Shown one piece after another: positions 9,456 through 17,142 of a stretch of 64,000 nucleotides of DNA. Position numbers and translations under genes: made by a program. Below the pieces are notes generated by a model. That model was not told the origin of the DNA. It worked only from the letters and a program-made list of their open reading frames with translations, and did not search any database. The stretch comes from Devosia chinhatensis (GTDB lineage Bacteria; Pseudomonadota; Alphaproteobacteria; Rhizobiales; Devosiaceae), in assembly GCF_000969445.1 (NCBI RefSeq), contig NZ_JZEY01000061.1, positions 62,001 through 126,000 on the forward strand. The letters are read 5' to 3'. Numbering within the stretch: the first letter of the stretch is position 1; each line of letters opens with the position of its first letter.

Positions 9456-10874
9456 ATGAACCGCTATCCTCGCGACATGCACGGCTACGGAGCCAACCCG
9501 CCAGATGCCAACTGGCCCGGCAAGGCGCTGGTGGCTGTGCAATTCGTGCTCAACTACGAAGAGGGTGGGGAAAACAACATCCTGCATGGCGACGGCGCTT
9601 CAGAAGCCTTCCTCGTGGACGTTCTGGGCGCGCAGCCTTGGCCGAACCAGCGGCATGCCAATGTCGAATCCATGTATGAATACGGCGCCCGCGCCGGCTT
9701 CTGGCGCCTGCATCGCCTGTTCACCGATGCCGGCCTGCCCCTCACTGTCTATGGTGTTGCCACCGCCCTGATGCGCGCCCCCGCACAGGTGGCTGCCATG
9801 CAGGAGGCGGGCTGGGAGATCGCCAGTCACGGTCTCAAGTGGGTGCAGCACAAGGACATGCCGCCAGCCGAGGAAAGCGCGCAGATCGCCGAAGCGGTGC
9901 GGCTTCATACCATCGCCACTGGCAGCCGGCCACGCGGATGGTACACGGGCCGCTCGAGTCTTAACACGGTTGACCTCGTGGCCGATTACGGCGGTTTCGC
10001 CTACATTTCGGACACCTACGACGACGACCTGCCCTATTGGAAACGTGTTGGCGGCAAGCCGCAGCTGATCATTCCCTATTCCCTGTCCACCAACGATATG
10101 CGCTTCGTCACCGGCCCCGGCTTTGACAATGGCGAGGAATATTTCACCTTCCTCAAGGACAGTTTCGACTGCCTCTACGCAGAGGGACAGGCCGGTCAGC
10201 CCAAGATGATGTCGATCGGCCTGCATTGCCGCCTTGTCGGACAGCCCGGTCGCGTCCAGGGGCTCCGAAAATTCATCGACTACATCAAGCTTTTCGACCG
10301 GGTCTGGGTACCGACGCGACTACAGATTGCCGAGCACTGGGCGCGCGAGCACCCCTATGTGCCACCCGAGACCTTTCCCAGCATGCTTGAGAGGGGGGAG
10401 TTCGTTGCCCGCTACGGTTCGATCTTTGAACATTCGCCCTGGATCGCCGAGCGCGCCTGGGAGGCGGAGATGGGGCCGGCAAACGACACGGCCATCGGAC
10501 TTCATTTCGCTCTACGCAGCCAGTTCCGCATGGCCAGCGATGCGGAGCGCTTGGATGTCCTCAAGGCCCACCCCGATCTGGCCGGAAAGCTCGCCGCCGC
10601 AAAACGGCTCACCGCCGAATCCACCGCCGAACAGGCTTCTGCAGGCCTCGATGCACTGACCGATGCAGAACGCGCCCGCTTTACCGCCCTCAACGATGCC
10701 TATGTCGAAAAGTTTGGGTTTCCCTTCATCATTGCCGTGCGGGACCACGACAAGGCCTCCATCCTCGAGAATTTCGAGCGGCGCTTATCCAATACGGTGG
10801 AAACCGAGTTTGCCACCGCCTGCGCGCAGGTGGAGCGCATCGCCCTTCTGCGGCTGAGCGCCATCTTGCCCTAG
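9456..10874 (+). CDS. puuE-uraD: Allantoinase (PuuE type) fused to OHCU decarboxylase (UraD)
   Basis: Bifunctional protein of 472 aa. Residues 1 to about 305 are a cofactor-light polysaccharide-deacetylase-fold allantoinase (PuuE), starting MNRYPRDMHGYGANPP with VQFVLNYEEGGENN and ISDTYDDDLPYW. Residues about 310-472 are a UraD domain with the conserved HPDLAGKLA and EKFGFPFIIAVRDH, ending close to LRLSAILP. The fusion couples OHCU to allantoin conversion with allantoin hydrolysis. Start ATG 9456 fits the conserved PuuE N-terminus; ribosome site AAAGAGA. Urate oxidase, the preceding enzyme, is not in the window. Confidence 0.93.
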   Translation: MNRYPRDMHGYGANPPDANWPGKALVAVQFVLNYEEGGENNILHGDGASEAFLVDVLGAQPWPNQRHANVESMYEYGARAGFWRLHRLFTDAGLPLTVYGVATALMRAPAQVAAMQEAGWEIASHGLKWVQHKDMPPAEESAQIAEAVRLHTIATGSRPRGWYTGRSSLNTVDLVADYGGFAYISDTYDDDLPYWKRVGGKPQLIIPYSLSTNDMRFVTGPGFDNGEEYFTFLKDSFDCLYAEGQAGQPKMMSIGLHCRLVGQPGRVQGLRKFIDYIKLFDRVWVPTRLQIAEHWAREHPYVPPETFPSMLERGEFVARYGSIFEHSPWIAERAWEAEMGPANDTAIGLHFALRSQFRMASDAERLDVLKAHPDLAGKLAAAKRLTAESTAEQASAGLDALTDAERARFTALNDAYVEKFGFPFIIAVRDHDKASILENFERRLSNTVETEFATACAQVERIALLRLSAILP

Positions 10875-11017
10875 CCGTCTTCCCGTTTCAGCAAGGCGGG
10901 CCGGTCCATATCGACCGGCTCGGGGCGAAACAGCAGCGCGAACGCGGTAAGCCACGGCAGATTGTGCCGCATCCACACCCCGGAAAGTCCCTCATAGATC
11001 CAGAACACCTCACGCAT
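10871..11017 (-). CDS. Possible small protein (48 aa), unknown
   Basis: Reading frame filling the 194-nt gap between puuE-uraD and the SRPBCC gene, with its stop codon overlapping the convergent puuE-uraD stop. The peptide begins MREVFWIYEGLSGVWMRHN and has a short hydrophobic stretch (PWLTAFALLF). No clear Shine-Dalgarno precedes ATG 11017, so it may be spurious or a remnant of a longer gene. I do not recognise it. Confidence 0.25.
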   Translation of the reverse strand: MREVFWIYEGLSGVWMRHNLPWLTAFALLFRPEPVDMDRPALLKREDG

Positions 11018-11068
11018 GGCAATGAGTGTGGCAGCCAAGTTTGAACAATCGGTAACCCTACCGAAGCC

Positions 11069-11527
11069 TTACTTGTAGAAGTCCTGACGCAGATTGATCC
11101 CGTGCTCGAGATAGACTTTCATCGCCGCCAGCATACCGGTCCAGCCTTCACAATTGCCGTAGGATGCCTTTTGGCCAGCCGCGTTTTCTCGCCATCCTGC
11201 CTCATGGATCTTTACCAGCGTACGGTCCGGCGCAATGGCCTCGAAAGTCATGGTGACGGTAGTGTCGTAGGTGCCTGCGGCGTCGCCATCCTCCGGCGCT
11301 TCCCATTTGAGCACAATACGTTCGTCTTGAACGACCTCTGTCACGTGCACGGGGAACGCGCCGGGAAAATCATGGAAATCCCATTGGACCACCGCACCGG
11401 TTTCCAGCCGCCCCTGCGCGCCACCTGTGGTGAAGTACCCCGAGAGCTTGGCTGGGTCGGCAACGGCTTCGAAAACGTCGTGGACCGGCTTGGAAATACG
11501 ACCGCTGATGGTGAATTCGTAGGCCAT
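11069..11527 (-). CDS. SRPBCC / AHSA1-domain protein
   Basis: Polyketide-cyclase/START-like helix-grip protein of 152 aa, beginning MAYEFTISGRISKPVHDVFEAVADPAKLSGYF and containing VVQWDFHDFPG and the typical C-terminal GWTGMLAAMKVYLEHGI. It is related to Aha1-domain (YndB/CalC-like) proteins that bind small hydrophobic ligands. It is divergent from an ArsR-type regulator, the usual partner of this family, and the two share a 49-bp promoter region. ATG 11527 follows GGAGCG; an alternative 10-residue extension starts upstream without a ribosome site. Confidence 0.85.
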   Translation of the reverse strand: MAYEFTISGRISKPVHDVFEAVADPAKLSGYFTTGGAQGRLETGAVVQWDFHDFPGAFPVHVTEVVQDERIVLKWEAPEDGDAAGTYDTTVTMTFEAIAPDRTLVKIHEAGWRENAAGQKASYGNCEGWTGMLAAMKVYLEHGINLRQDFYK

Positions 11528-11540
11528 CGCAACGCTCCAT

Positions 11541-11578
11541 CTTGAACGCTCACACAATATGTTATAATATCATAACAT
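11541..11578 (+). promoter_or_regulatory. ArsR promoter and operator overlapping the start codon
   Basis: A perfect -10 hexamer TATAAT lies at 11563-11568 with a -35-like CTTGAA at 11541-11546 (16-nt spacer). The perfect inverted repeat ATGTTAT-AATATC-ATAACAT (11559-11578) covers the -10 and the first two bases of the regulator ATG. Transcription would start about 7 nt after the -10, almost on the ATG, so the regulator mRNA would be essentially leaderless. Autorepression by steric block is the natural reading. Confidence 0.6.
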
Positions 11579-11909
11579 GTCAAATGACGATAAAGACGAC
11601 CTCGTTTTCAAGGCGTTGAGCCACCGCGTGCGCCGCCGCCTTCTCGATCATCTTAAGCAGGCCCCCCAGACCACTGGCGCCCTTGTTGCGATGTTCCCGG
11701 ATCTGGATCGCTGCACCATCATGCAGCATCTCGGCGTGCTGGAAGGGGCAGGCCTCGTGCATGCCGAAAAGCGTGGCCGAAAGCGCTGGAACCATCTGGA
11801 CGCCCTCCCCGTGCACGCAATTCACGAGCGCTGGATTGGTCCCTACGCCGCCTACGCTGCGGCAATGTTGTCCCGTCTCTCTAGGGCGGTGGATATGCCC
11901 GCTGATTGA
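11577..11909 (+). CDS. ArsR-family winged-helix regulator
   Basis: Metal-less ArsR/SmtB-type regulator of 110 aa: DLVFKALSHRVRRRLLDHL at the N-terminus, recognition region MQHLGVLEGAGLVHAEKRGRKRWNHL. This type, paired with SRPBCC/AHSA1 proteins, generally acts as a repressor of the neighbour; no cysteine metal motif (ELCVCD) is present. No Shine-Dalgarno precedes ATG 11577, consistent with a leaderless transcript. The protein likely controls itself and the divergent 11069-11527 gene. Confidence 0.9.
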   Translation: MSNDDKDDLVFKALSHRVRRRLLDHLKQAPQTTGALVAMFPDLDRCTIMQHLGVLEGAGLVHAEKRGRKRWNHLDALPVHAIHERWIGPYAAYAAAMLSRLSRAVDMPAD

Positions 11910-12008
11910 TCACGCCATTGTCAGGGCTTTTCGCGGCGCGGATCGAAACCCTCGCGTTTCTGCGTCGTTCGCTTTTCAGCACACCATCGTGATGAAAGGA
12001 AATGCCGC

Positions 12009-13127
12009 ATGCTTTATGTCGATATCCCGACGCATAAGGACCTTGACGCCCTTCGCGCCGCCCGGAACGAGGCCAGTGTTTCGATCTACCTCGAAACCAC
12101 TCCGATCACCCAGGATATCGAAAAAAGCAGGATTGCCCTAGGCAATCTCGGCAAGCAGGCTCTTGCCCAGCTTTCCGATGCCGGTCTTGACAAGCGTCGT
12201 CTCGCCGCCCTTGGCGAACACCTGGACGATCTGGGCGAAGACGAGGATTTCTGGCGCCATCAGGCTCATAGTCTTGCCATCTTCGCGACCCCGGAATCCA
12301 TCCGCACCTTCCGGCTTGCCAATCGGCTGACCGACCTGGTCGAGGTTTCAGACCGCTTTCACCTCAAACCGCTCCTGCGCGCCGTGACCTTCCGCAATGC
12401 CGCCCATGTTCTGGCTGTTTCAGAAAACTCGGTGAGACTGATTGAGATCGCAGCGGACCTGCCGGCGACTGTGGTGAACGTACCCGATTTCCCCGATGGG
12501 GCCGCCGACGCGGTCAACAAGTCCACCATCAACGATCGCTCGCATGCGCGCCGCATTCATGGCTCCGAGGGCGAAAAGGTTCAGCTCACCAAATATGTTC
12601 GGCGCATTGACGCGGCGCTGCGGCCGGTAATCGGTGCGCAGGACCTGCCGCTTATCCTGGCAGCAACCGAACCGGTGGCCTCCCTTGTGCGCTCAGTGAG
12701 CGGCTTTGACTTCGAGCCCGATATCATCGCCGGCAGCCCTGATCGCCTCAGCGAGACCGAACTGGCGGATGCGGCAAGAGCGGTGCTCGACGCCCGCTAT
12801 GCCCGTAAACTCGAAGACTTCGCAGAACTATTCGAGACCCGGGCAGGACAGAACCGCGCCACCGGCGATCTATCGGACGCCGCCCGCGCCGCCACGTTCG
12901 GCGCCGTGGACACTTTGCTTGTGGACATCGACCATACGGTGCACGGGCAAGTCGATGAAGAAACCGGTGCGGTCACGTTCTCCGATACGCCCGATGCCTT
13001 CGACTATGGCATTGTCGATGAAATCGCCGGCCGCGCCCTCGCTTCCGGTGCAAGCGTTCTGGCCGTGCGCCGTGACGATATTCCCCGCGGCGGCGATCTG
13101 GCGGCAATCCTGCGCTACCCGGTCTAG
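12009..13127 (+). CDS. baeRF-like protein (archaeo-eukaryotic release factor-related)
   Basis: 372 aa protein without signal peptide. The N-terminal region (RNEASVSIYLETTPITQDIEKSRIALGNL), the middle HVLAVSENSVRLIEI and the C-terminal LLVDIDHTVHGQVDEETGAV region resemble bacterial proteins with eRF1-like domains (baeRF families), thought to act on ribosome-bound or tRNA-linked targets. The histidine-rich linker DRSHARRIHGSEGEKVQLTKYVRRID matches the pattern of those proteins. Family assignment is from recalled sequence patterns. A ribosome site AAAGGA precedes ATG 12009. It is probably monocistronic. Confidence 0.6.
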   Translation: MLYVDIPTHKDLDALRAARNEASVSIYLETTPITQDIEKSRIALGNLGKQALAQLSDAGLDKRRLAALGEHLDDLGEDEDFWRHQAHSLAIFATPESIRTFRLANRLTDLVEVSDRFHLKPLLRAVTFRNAAHVLAVSENSVRLIEIAADLPATVVNVPDFPDGAADAVNKSTINDRSHARRIHGSEGEKVQLTKYVRRIDAALRPVIGAQDLPLILAATEPVASLVRSVSGFDFEPDIIAGSPDRLSETELADAARAVLDARYARKLEDFAELFETRAGQNRATGDLSDAARAATFGAVDTLLVDIDHTVHGQVDEETGAVTFSDTPDAFDYGIVDEIAGRALASGASVLAVRRDDIPRGGDLAAILRYPV

Positions 13128-13200
13128 CCAAGCGCCCCGACTTGCCGTTACTCATTGGGTGGTGGCCTCAAGGCCGCTGCCCAACTATTGATTGTGAGTC

Positions 13201-14019
13201 ATGGCCTCCTCCTACGCCTCTCCCCCAGCCGGCCTGCCCGGCCAGATGACCCTTCACACCGGCCGCGCCGTATTCACCGAGGCCTATGCGCTTATCCCGG
13301 CCGGCGTGATGCGCGATATTGTCACCTCCTATCTTCCCAATTGGCGCGATACGCGCGCATGGATCATCGCCCGTCCGATGAGCGGCTTCGCCGAGACGTT
13401 CTCGCAATATGTCGTGGAAGTCCTGCCCGGCGGTGGCAGCGAACGGCCGGAGCCCAACCCGGAAGCTGAAGGCGTCCTTTTTGTCGTTGCAGGGGAAATG
13501 ACCCTGACCCTTGCGGGCCAGACCCATCATCTCCGCGAGGGCGGCTACGCCTTCGTTCCGCCTGGGGCGGCCTGGAGCCTTGTCAACAAGTCCACCGAAC
13601 CAGTGCGTTTTCACTGGGTGCGCAAGCGCTACGAGGCCGCCGAGGGCATCGCCCTGCCCGACGCCTTTGTCACCAACGAGCAGGACCAGCCGATCCGCTG
13701 GATGCCCGGCACCTCGGACACATGGGGCACGACGCGCTTTGTCGAGCCGACTGACCTTCGCCACGACATGCATGTCAACATCGTCACGCTCGAGCCTGGC
13801 GCGGTAATTCCGTTCGAGGAAACCCATGTCATGGAGCACGGACTTTATGTGCTTGAGGGCAAGGCCGTCTACCGGCTGAACCGCGATTGGGTGGAAGTGG
13901 AGCCAGGCGACTTCATGTGGCTGCGCGCCTTCTGTCCGCAGGCCTGTTATGCCGGCCCGCAACGGTTTCGCTATCTGCTCTACAAGGACGTCAACCGCCA
14001 TGCCAAGCTGCCATTCTGA
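13201..14019 (+). CDS. allE: (S)-ureidoglycine aminohydrolase (bicupin)
   Basis: 272 aa double-cupin enzyme releasing ammonia from (S)-ureidoglycine to give (S)-ureidoglycolate; Mn2+ dependent in the family. Two cupin domains are visible: about 60-140 (EGVLFVVAGEMTLTLAGQTHHL) and about 185-262 (NIVTLEPGAVIPFEETHVMEHGLYVLEG), the latter with the E-x5-H-x3-H-type metal ligands. Only 3 nt separate it from allA, the next enzyme, so both form one unit. No good Shine-Dalgarno is seen before the ATG. Allantoate amidohydrolase, the step before, is not in the window. Confidence 0.92.
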   Translation: MASSYASPPAGLPGQMTLHTGRAVFTEAYALIPAGVMRDIVTSYLPNWRDTRAWIIARPMSGFAETFSQYVVEVLPGGGSERPEPNPEAEGVLFVVAGEMTLTLAGQTHHLREGGYAFVPPGAAWSLVNKSTEPVRFHWVRKRYEAAEGIALPDAFVTNEQDQPIRWMPGTSDTWGTTRFVEPTDLRHDMHVNIVTLEPGAVIPFEETHVMEHGLYVLEGKAVYRLNRDWVEVEPGDFMWLRAFCPQACYAGPQRFRYLLYKDVNRHAKLPF

Positions 14020-14022
14020 GCC

Positions 14023-14517
14023 ATGAGCGATCGTCTCCTGCCCATCAAGCCGCTTTCCGTCGAAGCCTTCGCGCCATTCGGCCAGGTCATAACGACCGAT
14101 GGCGCCCATCATTACCCGATCAATGCCGGTATGACTGAACGCTACCATGACCTGGCGCGGGTCGAGCTCGGGGGCGTCCATCCCCGCCCCCTCATTTCCA
14201 TCTTTCGCGGTCAGCCCTATCCGCTCCCGCTGGATCTGCGCATGGTGGAACGTCATCCCCTGGGCAGCCAGGCATTCTACCCTCTCGCCGACACCGAATG
14301 GCTGGTGATCGTCGCCGAGGACAAAGCCGGCCTGCCGGTGCGCATTCGGGCCTTCCGCCCGGCGCGCGGGCAAGGCGTCAACATTGCCATGAATACCTGG
14401 CATGGGGTGCTGACGCCTCTGGGCAGCCCCGCGGACTTTCTCGTCGTGGACCGGGGCGGCGAGGGCAACAACCTCGAAGAGCACGTCTTCGACCGGCCTT
14501 GGCGCATTGTAGGCTGA
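14023..14517 (+). CDS. allA: Ureidoglycolate lyase
   Basis: 164 aa cupin-fold lyase splitting ureidoglycolate to glyoxylate and urea. Family hallmarks: start LLPIKPLSVEAFAPFGQVI, FRGQPYPLPLDLRMVERHPLGSQAF, and AMNTWHGVLTPLG near the C-terminus. Length matches the usual 160-170 aa. It closes the ureide branch begun by puuE-uraD and allE. Confidence 0.94.
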   Translation: MSDRLLPIKPLSVEAFAPFGQVITTDGAHHYPINAGMTERYHDLARVELGGVHPRPLISIFRGQPYPLPLDLRMVERHPLGSQAFYPLADTEWLVIVAEDKAGLPVRIRAFRPARGQGVNIAMNTWHGVLTPLGSPADFLVVDRGGEGNNLEEHVFDRPWRIVG

Positions 14518-14606
14518 GCGCGTCGTAACCCTGATTTGTGCTTCGCCTCGCATCTCTTGCGGCGCTGCTATAGTTTGGGGTCGTGAAACGGGGAGAAGGC
14601 CAGACC

Positions 14607-15353
14607 ATGTTCAGACTGCTCCAAATCGTCCTGGTGTTTCTGGCCATGATAGTCCCGGCCTGGGCCCAGCCCGTTACCATTTCCGGCACCGTGACCTATA
14701 GAGAGCGGATTGCCCTCCCGTCCGGCGCCCAATTGCGCGTTACTCTTGTGACGCTGCCGGAGGGCCAATCCCTCGCTGGGGCAACCGCCCGAATTCCGGC
14801 AAAGGGACAGGTACCCCTCTCCTATTCCCTGAACGTGCATCGACCTCTTGGGAACGGCATCTATGGCCTTGTCGCCGAAATCCAGGCCGGCGACGCCGTC
14901 CTGTTCCGGAATGCGGCGCCGGCTCCGGTCGATCCGACTTCGAGCGAGCCGGTCGAGATCGTTGTCCAGTCCCAGCCGCGCCAACTGGCGCGGCCTCCCG
15001 CGCCCACCTTTCCCGCTGCCCTTATCGACACCGAATGGACCGTAACCAGCATCGGCGGCCGCCCCACACTGAATGGACGCCCCGTGACGTTGCTCATTGC
15101 AGCCGACCTGCGCGCGGGCGGCAAGAGCGGGTGCAACGACTATTTTTCTGAAGCCAGCATCTCAGAAGGCGCCATCACGTTCGGGCCAGCCGCTGCCACA
15201 CGCATGGCCTGTGCTCCAGACGTCATGGCACAGGAGGCCGGTTTCTTCGCCGCGCTCGAAGCCGTGGCCGAATTCGATCTCGATGGTACGCGCCTGCGCC
15301 TGCTCGATGCGGCCGGCATTCCGCTCATCGGCCTCGTGCGAGAAGGAGAATGA
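14607..15353 (+). CDS. Exported YbaY-like plus META-domain protein
   Basis: 248 aa predicted periplasmic protein. A signal peptide (MFRLLQIVLVFLAMIVPAWA-Q) is followed by a YbaY/YscW-type beta domain (VTISGTVTYRERIALPSGAQL, residues about 25-115) and a META (HslJ-like) domain (TEWTVTSIGGRP to IPLIGLVREGE, about 140-245) with GKSGCNDYF and a second cysteine (RMACAPD) that could pair with the first. META/YbaY proteins are linked to envelope stress and antibiotic tolerance, but the function here is unknown. Start ATG 14607 has GGAGAAGG upstream. Confidence 0.8.
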   Translation: MFRLLQIVLVFLAMIVPAWAQPVTISGTVTYRERIALPSGAQLRVTLVTLPEGQSLAGATARIPAKGQVPLSYSLNVHRPLGNGIYGLVAEIQAGDAVLFRNAAPAPVDPTSSEPVEIVVQSQPRQLARPPAPTFPAALIDTEWTVTSIGGRPTLNGRPVTLLIAADLRAGGKSGCNDYFSEASISEGAITFGPAAATRMACAPDVMAQEAGFFAALEAVAEFDLDGTRLRLLDAAGIPLIGLVREGE

Positions 15354-15355
15354 GC

Positions 15356-15979
15356 ATGGACCGCGCCGCACTCGTTTCGCGCTTTTTCGACGTGATCGAA
15401 AACGACATCGCGCCGCGCACGGCAGAGGGTGTGCGCAAGGGCAACAAGCTCTTCGGCGCCGCTATCCTGCGCAAGTCGGACTTGTCCCTGGTCGTGGCCG
15501 AAACCAATAACGAGATCGAAAATCCGCTCTGGCACGGCGAAATGCATGCCATCAAGCGCTTCTTCGAACTTCCCGAAGACCAGCGCCCGAAACCCGCCGA
15601 ATGCCTGTTCCTCGCAACGCATGAGCCCTGTTCGCTCTGCCTTTCTGGCATCACCTGGTCAGGCTTCGACAATTTCTATTATCTCTTCAGCCATGCCGAC
15701 AGCCGCGACAGCTTCGCCATTCCCTACGATATCGAAATTCTCAAGGCGGTTTACGCTGTGCCCGATCCACAAACCGGAAGCGTGGCGCCGGACCGCGATC
15801 TCTACAATCGCAGCAATGCCTTCTGGACCAGCCATGGCATCCAGGACATGCTGGCAGGCCTCGACAGAAGCAGCCGCGAAGCCCTGCTCGAGCGGTTCGA
15901 CGACATCGCAGCATATTATGGCGAATTGTCCGCCACCTATCAGAAGGATAAGGGGCAGCGGAACATTCCGCTGGCTTGA
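15356..15979 (+). CDS. Nucleoside/base deaminase (CMP/dCMP-type zinc deaminase)
   Basis: 207 aa protein of the cytidine/guanine deaminase superfamily. The zinc motif is H-x-E (WHGEMHAIKRF) and PCxxC (EPCSLCLSGITWSG); the body is longer than TadA. The exact base is not determinable; a purine-base substrate would fit the neighbouring purine genes. The ATG at 15356 has AGAAGGAGA at proper distance, whereas ATG 15350, which overlaps the previous stop, is too close. It is translationally linked to the META-domain gene. Confidence 0.8.
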   Translation: MDRAALVSRFFDVIENDIAPRTAEGVRKGNKLFGAAILRKSDLSLVVAETNNEIENPLWHGEMHAIKRFFELPEDQRPKPAECLFLATHEPCSLCLSGITWSGFDNFYYLFSHADSRDSFAIPYDIEILKAVYAVPDPQTGSVAPDRDLYNRSNAFWTSHGIQDMLAGLDRSSREALLERFDDIAAYYGELSATYQKDKGQRNIPLA

Positions 15980-15981
15980 GC

Positions 15982-16119
15982 CTATTTGATGGCCAGATCG
16001 GCAGGCACGAAGCTGCTTTGCGGCACCTCGGCCTGCGACGCGACAAAGGTAAGGGCACTAAGACCGAGGGCAAAAATCGCCCCTGCCAGGAATTGCATCA
16101 AGGCTTTCCGTGTCGGCAT
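15982..16119 (-). CDS. Small exported or membrane protein, 45 aa
   Basis: Short gene with a well-placed GAGGGG Shine-Dalgarno before ATG 16119. The product starts MPTRKALMQFLAGAIF and has one hydrophobic segment (residues about 7-27) ending FVASQA-EVP, which looks like a signal peptidase site; only about 15 residues (VPQSSFVPADLAIK) would be exported. It is divergent from otsB and convergent with the deaminase. Function unknown. Confidence 0.5.
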   Translation of the reverse strand: MPTRKALMQFLAGAIFALGLSALTFVASQAEVPQSSFVPADLAIK

Positions 16120-16287
16120 AGTCCACCCCTCGCGTCCGGGTCTCAAGCAATTGCTCGAAGCGCTGTGACTATGCCGTCTTGGGGTCCTGCGTAAATCCTG
16201 CCGGACGCATGTCAGCCATGCTGACCGAACCTTTTCCGGGCAGCGGCGTTTCACTTGATGACGACTTGTGCAACCAGGGGAACACCC

Positions 16288-17082
16288 ATGTCCGACCCGA
16301 TGATACAAAACGGCGGCGGCGCGGTCCCGCGGCTCGCCGTTTTTACCGATTTCGACGGCACGCTGGTCGAAATTGCCGAAACGCCTGATGCCATTGATGT
16401 GCCGTCCGAGCTGACCGAGCGCATCGACCGCGCTTTGCAGGATTTCGACCATGCCTTTGCGGTTTTGACCGGCCGCGAAATTGCTGAGATCGACCATTAT
16501 CTGGCACCATTGCAATTGCCCGTCGCAGGTGCGCACGGAGCACAGCGCCGTCGCGCCGACGGCACACTCGAAGCAATCGACGATGCCGTCATTTCCGGCG
16601 CCGACGCCATAGCGCAATCGCTTCAGCCGCTTGCCATTGCCAATCCCGGCCTGCTGGTCGAGGCCAAGGACGGCGCGGTGGCTATGCATTTTCGCCAGGC
16701 CCCGGAGCTGGAGGGCGAGGTGCACCAGGCGATGCAGGAAGCGCTGGTCGAGCATCCGCAATTCACGCTCGTTCCGGGCAAGATGGTGCTCGAGGCTCGC
16801 CCTGTAGGCTTCGACAAGGGCGCCGCCCTGCGCGCCTTCATGCAGGAAGAGCCTTTTGCCGGCCGGACCCCGATCTTTATCGGCGATGACCGAACCGACG
16901 AGGACGCCTTTCGGGCCGCGCAGGAACTGGGCGGCATCGGCATCAAGCTGGGTTCGGGGGATACTGTTGCCCGCATGCGCATAGCCGACGTGGACTCGGT
17001 CTACGCCTTGCTTCGCGGGCTCGGCGACCTCGCCCATCGCGATCCTGAAGCTGAGCCGCTTTTGTCGGACGCCACACACTGA
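16288..17082 (+). CDS. otsB: Trehalose-6-phosphate phosphatase
   Basis: HAD-superfamily phosphatase, 264 aa, dephosphorylating trehalose-6-phosphate. Motif I FTDFDGTLVEI, motif II region VLTGREIAEID, motif III lysine in GFDKGAAL, motif IV FIGDDRTDEDAF. ATG 16288 has AGGGGA upstream; an 11-residue extension to 16255 lacks one. otsA follows 60 nt downstream, together making trehalose, a common osmoprotectant. No regulatory element was recognised. Confidence 0.94.
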   Translation: MSDPMIQNGGGAVPRLAVFTDFDGTLVEIAETPDAIDVPSELTERIDRALQDFDHAFAVLTGREIAEIDHYLAPLQLPVAGAHGAQRRRADGTLEAIDDAVISGADAIAQSLQPLAIANPGLLVEAKDGAVAMHFRQAPELEGEVHQAMQEALVEHPQFTLVPGKMVLEARPVGFDKGAALRAFMQEEPFAGRTPIFIGDDRTDEDAFRAAQELGGIGIKLGSGDTVARMRIADVDSVYALLRGLGDLAHRDPEAEPLLSDATH

Positions 17083-17142
17083 TCGACCGGCCGGATTGTT
17101 CCGGTTGTTGCTGAAGAGAGCCGAAAAGGAGCCAGAACCCTC

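Noticed and set aside
11050-11070. GTAACC with nearby CGAA
   Set aside because: Spacing is 4 nt, not 16, so it is not a SigF-type promoter; other GTAACC hits (14525, 15042) also lack a correctly spaced CGAA.
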